In this document: positions 41,823 through 46,348 of the stretch, in pieces | How positions within the stretch are numbered: position 1 is the stretch's first letter | Layout: each line of letters opens with the position of its first letter | Assembly (NCBI GenBank): GCA_017429345.1 | Contig: JAFRPB010000016.1 | Coordinates: 1-46,348, forward strand | Source: Clostridia bacterium | GTDB lineage: Bacteria > Bacillota > Clostridia > Oscillospirales > Acutalibacteraceae | Direction: 5' to 3' | DNA length: 46,348 nucleotides | The notes under the pieces: model-generated | What the model saw: only the letters and a program-made list of their open reading frames with translations | The model's database searches: none | What the model was told of the DNA's origin: nothing | Translations under genes and position numbers: made by a program

Positions 41823-42515
41823 TTATTCTTTTCTCGGGTCGATCAGACGGACGGCGTCCGCCACGCGGCCGTACTGCCCGGACGCCTTGGCAAGCGCGGT
41901 GCCCGCGTCTTCGCCCGCCTTGATGAAGTCCATCATCTTGCCGAAGTTCACGTATTTATAACCGATGATCTCGTCGTTCTCGTCAAGCGCAAGCTCGGTG
42001 ATATAACCCTCGGTCAGTTCGAGATATCTCGGGCCCTTGTCGAGCGTGCCGTAGGTCGTGCCGACCATGGTACGCGCGCCCTTGCCCAAATCCTCAAGGC
42101 CCGCGCCGATCTGAAGGCCGCCCTCGGAGAACGCGCTCTGGGTCCTGCCGTAGACGATCTGCAGGAACAGCTCGCGCATCGCGGTGTTGATCGCGTCGCA
42201 AACGAGGTCGGTGTTCAGCGCCTCAAGAATCGTTCTGCCGGGCAGGATCTCCGCCGCCATCGCCGCGGAATGCGTCATGCCGGAGCAGCCGAGCGTCTCG
42301 ACGAGCGCTTCCTGGATCACGCCGTCCTTCACGTTGAGCGAAAGCTTACAGCCGCCCTGCTGCGGGGCGCACCAGCCGATGCCGTGGGTGTAGCCGGAGA
42401 TATCCTTGACCTCGCGCGCCTTGACCCATTTTGCCTCCTCAGGGATCGGAGCAGCGCCGTGGGCGACGCCCTGATGCACCGGGCACATCTCTCTGACTTC
42501 TTTTGAGTAGACCAT
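41823..42515 (-). CDS. NifU-like iron-sulfur cluster assembly scaffold protein
   Basis: 230 aa; AAGGAG ten bases before ATG. Conserved cysteines Cys11, Cys49, Cys56 and Cys77 include the LGCSGMTHSAAMAAEIL motif, which corresponds to the scaffold segment around the second cluster Cys of NifU/IscU. Longer than classic IscU and always, to my knowledge, the partner of GGGtGRT proteins. First gene of the two-gene operon behind the promoter at 42622-42650, with a 100-base GC-rich leader that can fold strongly. Confidence 0.88.
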   Translation of the reverse strand: MVYSKEVREMCPVHQGVAHGAAPIPEEAKWVKAREVKDISGYTHGIGWCAPQQGGCKLSLNVKDGVIQEALVETLGCSGMTHSAAMAAEILPGRTILEALNTDLVCDAINTAMRELFLQIVYGRTQSAFSEGGLQIGAGLEDLGKGARTMVGTTYGTLDKGPRYLELTEGYITELALDENDEIIGYKYVNFGKMMDFIKAGEDAGTALAKASGQYGRVADAVRLIDPRKE

Positions 42516-42621
42516 AGATTTTTCTCTCCTTATCTTTCGTATTCGCCCGTCGCCGGAGCCCCGGAACGGGCGGTTTCGGTCCCCGCGGGCAAGCCCGGAA
42601 GGAACTGAATTTACATTCTAT

Positions 42622-42650
42622 ATTGTATATTTTTTTATACGGTTTGTCAA
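42622..42650 (-). promoter_or_regulatory. Consensus promoter for the NifU-like/GGGtGRT operon
   Basis: Minus strand TTGACA (42650-42645), 17-bp spacer, TACAAT (42627-42622). Expected start near 42615 gives a leader of about 100 bases to ATG 42515. That leader (about 42540-42600) is rich in complementary GGGC/GCCC words. The remaining part of the 311-bp gap has only a small TCCGATTTCCG heptamer patch (42670-42697) and the larE promoter. Confidence 0.9.
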
Positions 42651-42768
42651 GCGCTTTCAGCGCGAACGCCGACGTCCGATTTCCGAACTCCGCTTGGAAG
42701 AGGTTGTTTTTGTTACCATAATCAAATTCACGAGCGGGATTTTACATAATATTTACATGCCGGATTTC

Positions 42769-42797
42769 TTGACATCCCCGCAAAAAAAGCTTAATAT
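42769..42797 (+). promoter_or_regulatory. Consensus promoter for larE
   Basis: TTGACA (42769-42774), 17-bp spacer, TAATAT (42792-42797). Expected start near 42804; the ribosome site AAGGGG (42813-42818) and ATG 42827 follow closely. Confidence 0.92.
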
Positions 42798-42826
42798 GAA
42801 AAAGAGTATGATAAGGGGACAGCGTT

Positions 42827-43633
42827 ATGGACCTTCTGTGGGAAAAATATGATACTTTGCTCGCATCTCTGCGCGGGTTCGGTTCCGTTGCCGTCGCGTT
42901 TTCCGCGGGGGTGGATTCGACGTTCCTTCTGTACGCCGCGCGTCAGGCGCTGGGCGAAAACGTCCTGGCGGTCACGGCGCGGTCTGCGTCCTTCCCCCGC
43001 AGGGAGCTGAACGAGGCGGTCGCATTCTGCGGAAAAAACGGGATCACGCAGGTTCTGATCGATTCCGACGAGCAGGAGATCGACGGCTTCCGTCGGAATC
43101 CGCCGGACCGGTGCTATCTGTGCAAGCGCGCGCTGTTTGAGAAGATCATCGCCGTCGCGAACGAACGGGGCATCCCCGTCGTCGCCGAGGGGTCGAATCT
43201 CGACGACGAGGGCGACTACCGTCCGGGAATGCGGGCGATCGCGGAGCTGGGCGTCAGAAGCCCCCTGCGCGAGGTCGGGCTGACGAAGAGCGAGATCCGC
43301 GCGCTGTCGCGGGAATTCGGTCTGCCGACCTGGAACAAGCCGTCCTTCGCCTGCCTTGCCTCCCGTTTCGTCTACGGCGAGACGATCAGCGACGGGAAGC
43401 TGCGGATGGTGGAACAGGCGGAACAGCTGCTCTTGGATCTGGGCTTTCGCACCGTGCGGGTGCGCATCCACGGGACGCTTGCCCGCATCGAGACCTCGCC
43501 CGAAGAGATCGCCCGCCTCGCCGACCCGGAAATGCGGGAAAAGATCGTCCCCGCATTCAAATCGTTCGGCTTCACCTACGTCTCTCTCGACCTCTCCGGC
43601 TACCGCACGGGGAGTATGAATGAGACGTTGTAA
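42827..43633 (+). CDS. larE: ATP-dependent sacrificial sulfur transferase LarE
   Basis: 268 aa, full length. PP-loop SAGVDST at 26-32 binds ATP. Cys176 in PSFACLASR is at the position of the sacrificial cysteine of LarE, and NPPDRCYLCKRALF (91-104) and the C-terminal RIETSPEEI motif fit the family. LarE donates sulfur to make the nickel-pincer (NPN) cofactor of lactate racemase and other LarA-like enzymes, after LarB and before LarC. No larA, larB or larC is in the window, so they must lie elsewhere or the protein serves another thiolation. Own promoter at 42769; stop codon merges with a hairpin. Confidence 0.93.
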   Translation: MDLLWEKYDTLLASLRGFGSVAVAFSAGVDSTFLLYAARQALGENVLAVTARSASFPRRELNEAVAFCGKNGITQVLIDSDEQEIDGFRRNPPDRCYLCKRALFEKIIAVANERGIPVVAEGSNLDDEGDYRPGMRAIAELGVRSPLREVGLTKSEIRALSREFGLPTWNKPSFACLASRFVYGETISDGKLRMVEQAEQLLLDLGFRTVRVRIHGTLARIETSPEEIARLADPEMREKIVPAFKSFGFTYVSLDLSGYRTGSMNETL

Positions 43634-43670
43634 ATTCTGATTTCACGGCGAAGCCGTAAAATCAGAATTT
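43632..43670. terminator. GAA-loop hairpin at the larE stop codon
   Basis: AAATTCTGATTTCACGGC (43632-43649), loop GAA, GCCGTAAAATCAGAATTT (43653-43670), an 18-bp stem with one mismatch. It begins within the stop codon TAA (43631-43633). Same outer sequence as the hairpin at 30468, different inner stem. Confidence 0.8.
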
Positions 43671-43671
43671 A

Positions 43672-43844
43672 GTCCCGAGTCCCGAGTTCCGAGTCTCGAG
43701 GCGGTTGTATTTTACTCAAAATAATAAACGAAGAACCAAGGAAAACCTTATTATTCCCCAATATTCTGCCAAGGCTCACATTCTTGCCTTTTATATCTCG
43801 GGACTCGAGACTCGGGACTCGGGACTTTATCGACAAATCAGAAC
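43672..43844. repeat. Type B heptamer element, copy 1 (GACTCGG word)
   Basis: Left arm 43673-43701 (TCCCGAG/TTCCGAG units), a 95-bp spacer with AATAATAAA and CCAAGGCTCAC, and right arm 43797-43827 (CTCGGGA/CTCGAGA units), inverted. It ends with CTTTATCGACAAATCAGAA, which repeats half of the preceding hairpin. It leads directly into the GDPD ribosome site. Confidence 0.9.
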
Positions 43845-43867
43845 ACTTCAATAAAGGAGTCCTCACC

Positions 43868-44554
43868 ATGTCCATCTGCATGATCGCGCACCGCGGGTAC
43901 AGCGGCGCGTTCCCGATGAATACTGAGCTTGCGTTCCGCGAGGCGGCGCGCCACCATTCCGGCGGGGCGGAGACCGATATCCGCCGCACGAGAGACGGCG
44001 TTTACGTCTGCAGCCACGACGCGGAAGCGCGCTTTGCCGACGGCACGGAGCTGATCGTTGAGGAAAACGACTTCGCCGCGCTGACCGCGAAGCCGCTGAA
44101 AAACGACAAAACGGACGACGCCGTTTATCTCTGCACCCTGAAACGGTATCTTGAGGTGATGCGCGACAACGATATGATATGCTTCGTCGAGCTCAAGGGG
44201 CCCTTCACCGACGCGCAGGTCAAAGAGGTCTTTGACCTCGTCGCGGAGGTCTACGATCTTAAAAAATGCATTCTGCAGTCCTTCGACTTCGACAATCTTC
44301 TGAAAGCGCACGAGCAGTTCCCCGCGCTGCCGCTGATGTGGACCTACGGCACGGGCGAAAGTCATTACGAGCGCTGCTTCGAGCACGGCTTTTCGATCGA
44401 CGTGGACCGCGTCGTCGTGACCGAACAGATGGTGAAGGATTTCCACGACCACGGGCTTGAAGTCGGCGTGTGGACCGTCAACGACGCGCAGGAGCTCGCG
44501 CGCATCTCCGCCCTCGGCGTGGATTATATCGAATCGGATGTATTTGGAGGATGA
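43868..44554 (+). CDS. Glycerophosphodiester phosphodiesterase family protein
   Basis: 228 aa from ATG 43868 (AAGGAG upstream); the frame is open further upstream through repeat sequence only. GDPD motifs: AHRG with His8 and Arg9, AETDIRRT (metal ligands Glu35, Asp37), SHD with His50, CFVELKG, and the C-terminal VGVWTVND...GVDYIESD. These enzymes split glycerophosphodiesters into glycerol-3-phosphate and an alcohol; no signal peptide, so cytoplasmic. Follows larE after a type B repeat. Confidence 0.9.
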   Translation: MSICMIAHRGYSGAFPMNTELAFREAARHHSGGAETDIRRTRDGVYVCSHDAEARFADGTELIVEENDFAALTAKPLKNDKTDDAVYLCTLKRYLEVMRDNDMICFVELKGPFTDAQVKEVFDLVAEVYDLKKCILQSFDFDNLLKAHEQFPALPLMWTYGTGESHYERCFEHGFSIDVDRVVVTEQMVKDFHDHGLEVGVWTVNDAQELARISALGVDYIESDVFGG

Positions 44555-44578
44555 GGTATTCCGGTTTATCGGGATGTA

Positions 44579-44678
44579 AGGCAATAGGCAGTAGGCAATA
44601 GGCATTAGAAACCTGCCAAAACGCACTGCGTATATTTGACAAGTCTATTGCCCAATGCCCAATGCCTGATGCCTGTAA
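44579..44678 (+). repeat. Type C heptamer element, copy 2 (GGCAATA/GCCCAAT word)
   Basis: Arms AGGCAATAGGCAGTAGGCAA-type (44579-44608) and ATTGCCCAATGCCCAATGCC-type (44647-44678) flank a core with ACTGCGTATATTTGACA (44625-44641). It is the reverse complement of 36592-36689 with most positions identical. The GH4 promoter starts seven bases after it. The 186-bp gap holds no gene. Confidence 0.9.
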
Positions 44679-44684
44679 ATTCAG

Positions 44685-44713
44685 TTGACAAAGTTCCCCC
44701 GTTCCGTTACAAT
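44685..44713 (+). promoter_or_regulatory. Consensus promoter for the GH4 gene
   Basis: TTGACA (44685-44690), 17-bp spacer, TACAAT (44708-44713). The start would be near 44720, only about 20 bases before the ATG. Confidence 0.92.
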
Positions 44714-44728
44714 GAAAAAAACGGAACG
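44700..44728. promoter_or_regulatory. Operator candidate over the GH4 -10 region
   Basis: CGTTCCGTT (44700-44708) and AACGGAACG (44720-44728) are perfect inverted 9-bp arms around an 11-base centre that contains the -10 box. A repressor bound here would block the promoter, as is usual for sugar-controlled glycosidase genes. Confidence 0.65.
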
Positions 44729-44740
44729 GAGGAACTTTTT

Positions 44741-46063
44741 ATGGCAAAGATCACATTTATGGGCGCGGGCAGCACCGTATTCGCCCGCAACGTCATCGGC
44801 GACTGCATGTGCGCCGAGGCGCTGCGCGACAGCGTATTCGCGCTTTACGACATCGACGCGAAACGGCTGGAGGAGAGCCGCACGATCCTTGAGGCGATGC
44901 GCGCCGCAAAGGGCGGCTACGGAAAGATCGAGTGCTACGTCGGCATCGAGAACCGCAAGGCGGCGCTCAGAGGCGCGGATTTCGTCGTCAACGCCATTCA
45001 GGTCGGTCTCTACGACCCTTGCACGATCATCGATTTCGAGGTGCCGAAAAAATACGGCCTCCGGCAGACCATCGGCGATACGCTCGGCATCGGCGGCATC
45101 ATGCGCGCGCTGCGCACGATCCCCGTGATGCAGGATTTCGCCGACGATATGGCGGAAGTCTGCCCCGACGCGCTGTTCCTCAATTATACGAATCCCATGG
45201 CGATGCTCACCGGGTTCATGCTCCGCTATACGCCGATCAGAACGGTGGGTCTGTGCCACTCGGTGCAGGTCTGCTCGGAGAACCTTCTGAACGAATTTGG
45301 TATGCAGGACAAGCTCGAGGGCAGAAAAGAGCTGATCGCGGGCATCAACCATATGGCGTGGCTGCTGGATCTGCGCGATAAGGACGGGAACGACCTGTAT
45401 CCCGAGATCCGCTCCCGCGTGGACGCATACCTCGCCGACCCGGAGAAGGGCGACAAGGTCCGCGTCGAGTATATAAAACATTTCGGTTATTACGTCACCG
45501 AGTCCAGCGAGCACAACGCCGAGTACAACATGTTCTATATCAAGGACAAGTACCCCGAAAGGATCGAAAAATACGGCGTGCCGCTCGACGAATATCCCCG
45601 CCGCTGCGTCAATCAGATCGCCCGCTGGCAGGAGGAATATCAGGAGATCCTCAGGACCGGCGTCAAGGAGCATGAGCGCTCCCATGAATACGCCTCGCGC
45701 ATTATGGAGTCCGTCGTGACCGGCAGCCCTTATCAGATCGGCGGCAACGTGCTGAACACAGGGAACCTGATCGAAAACCTGCCCTCGGACGCCTGCGTCG
45801 AGGTGCCTTGCCTCGTCAACGGCCACGGCGTGCACCCCTGCCGCGTCGGGCGTCTGCCCGTGCAGTGCGCCGCGATGAACATGACGAACATCAACGTGCA
45901 GCTGCTCGCGATCGAGGCGGCCGTCACCCGCAAGAAGGAGCACATCTATCAGGCGGCGATGATGGACCCGCATACCGGCAGCGAGCTGGATATCGACACC
46001 ATCAGGAAGATGGTGGACGAGCTGATCGAAGCCCACGGAAGCTATTTGCCGGAGTATAAGTAA
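44741..46063 (+). CDS. GH4 family alpha-glycosidase (MelA-like)
   Basis: 440 aa from ATG 44741 (GGAGG eight bases upstream). GH4 enzymes use NAD and a divalent metal: GAGST (8-12) is the NAD loop, LNYTNPMAM (147-155) and GLCHSV with Cys172 and His173 and INHMAW with His204 form the metal/active site. The closest type is alpha-galactosidase/alpha-glucosidase MelA; galacturonidase or phospho-glycosidase activity cannot be ruled out. Cytoplasmic. It has its own promoter and an inverted-repeat operator candidate, and its stop codon runs into a strong hairpin. Confidence 0.92.
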   Translation: MAKITFMGAGSTVFARNVIGDCMCAEALRDSVFALYDIDAKRLEESRTILEAMRAAKGGYGKIECYVGIENRKAALRGADFVVNAIQVGLYDPCTIIDFEVPKKYGLRQTIGDTLGIGGIMRALRTIPVMQDFADDMAEVCPDALFLNYTNPMAMLTGFMLRYTPIRTVGLCHSVQVCSENLLNEFGMQDKLEGRKELIAGINHMAWLLDLRDKDGNDLYPEIRSRVDAYLADPEKGDKVRVEYIKHFGYYVTESSEHNAEYNMFYIKDKYPERIEKYGVPLDEYPRRCVNQIARWQEEYQEILRTGVKEHERSHEYASRIMESVVTGSPYQIGGNVLNTGNLIENLPSDACVEVPCLVNGHGVHPCRVGRLPVQCAAMNMTNINVQLLAIEAAVTRKKEHIYQAAMMDPHTGSELDIDTIRKMVDELIEAHGSYLPEYK

Positions 46064-46099
46064 AAACTGATTTATGCGCGAGCGCATAAATCAGTTTTT
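46062..46099. terminator. Strong hairpin at the GH4 stop codon
   Basis: AAAAACTGATTTATGCGC (46062-46079), loop GA, GCGCATAAATCAGTTTTT (46082-46099): an 18-bp perfect stem with T5, starting inside the stop codon. A good terminator in both directions and a sequence variant of the hairpins at 30468 and 43632. Confidence 0.9.
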
Positions 46100-46335
46100 A
46101 GTCCCGAGTTTCGAGGTCTCCGCTGCCCGCTCCGGTCGGTGCTTCTGAGGCAAGCCGCAGAGATCCCCCACCGGGGATCCGCACCCCGAGTCCCGAGGCG
46201 ATAATTTCCAGTCAGGATAATAAATGGAAAAACGTATTGTTTCCCGCTGTTTTACCAAGACGCACAAGCTTACCTTACGTATCTCGGGACTCGAGACTCG
46301 GGACTCGGGACTTTATCGATAAATCAGAATTTATC
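46100..46335. repeat. Type B heptamer element, copy 2, with two-hairpin insert
   Basis: It fills the end of the window (285 bp, no gene). It starts with TAGTCCCGAGT as copy 1 does. Then comes the two-hairpin module (about 46126-46190: CGGTCGGTGCTTCTG, GATCCCC-CACC-GGGGATC) that also sits in the element at 30180. A spacer with AATAATAAA and CCAAGACGCAC follows, then the right arm TCTCGGGACTCGAGACTCGG-type (46282-46313) and CTTTATCGATAAATCAGAA. Confidence 0.9.
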
Positions 46336-46348
46336 TCCTCATTTCTAC

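Noticed and set aside
42516-42615. A known riboswitch in the NifU-like operon leader
   Set aside because: GC-rich and foldable, but I could not match it to any known riboswitch consensus.

Overview
The window looks like chromosomal DNA of an uncultured, GC-rich Clostridia-type (Bacillota) gut anaerobe. The reasons are strong GGAGG ribosome binding sites, clean TTGACA/TATAAT-type promoters, a dockerin-bearing BspA-like surface protein, LarE, a DUF4298 protein, a C-GCAxxG-C-C protein and the GGGtGRT/NifU-like pair. Taxonomy is inference. I saw no rRNA, tRNA, CRISPR array or prophage.

Region 1 (214-19271, all minus strand) is a carbohydrate surface-degradation cluster. It holds five paralogous proteins of 863-880 aa. 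Each has five predicted N-terminal membrane helices followed by an extracellular right-handed parallel beta-helix. With them are an alpha/beta-hydrolase esterase, a GH43-like beta-propeller, a GH130 phosphorylase/hydrolase, a DUF4185 lipoprotein and a metallo-beta-lactamase-fold hydrolase. A 169-bp MITE-like element sits upstream of the GH130 gene. A divergent promoter pair at 19358-19448 drives this cluster leftward and, rightward, a 1616-aa BspA-type leucine-rich-repeat protein ending in a type I dockerin (19538-24388).

Region 2 (24480-28509, minus) is a three-gene set: an MDR sugar/alcohol dehydrogenase, a GH39-like glycosidase and a ceramidase-like secreted protein. It ends at a bidirectional terminator shared with the BspA gene. 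Region 3 (28825-36566, minus) mixes an XRE-HD regulator with a SpoT-like HDxxED site, a small membrane protein, two amidohydrolases, an SF0329-like protein, an SGNH hydrolase, a methyltransferase, small proteins including a 23-aa ORF, a second esterase anchored by five helices, and an ArsC-like protein. Region 4 (36698-40440, minus) has a secreted beta-helix protein, a Dabb protein and a C-GCAxxG-C-C protein. Region 5 (40785-46063) has the GGGtGRT/NifU-like operon, divergent to larE, followed by a GDPD and a GH4 glycosidase under its own promoter and operator candidate.

The most unusual feature lies between the genes. Most intergenic gaps carry degenerate tandem repeats with a 7-bp period. 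Each locus uses its own heptamer word. The arrays are often placed as inverted pairs flanking a conserved spacer, and are joined to perfect hairpins, many with the exact loop GCGAAGC. Several hairpins sit directly on stop codons. At least three element types recur (28541/30180/40500; 43672/46100; 36592/44579). They resemble in form the heptanucleotide STRR repeats of filamentous cyanobacteria, but here they form composite, hairpin-capped extragenic elements. This repeat system and the family of five-helix-anchored beta-helix enzymes are the best candidates for undescribed biology.
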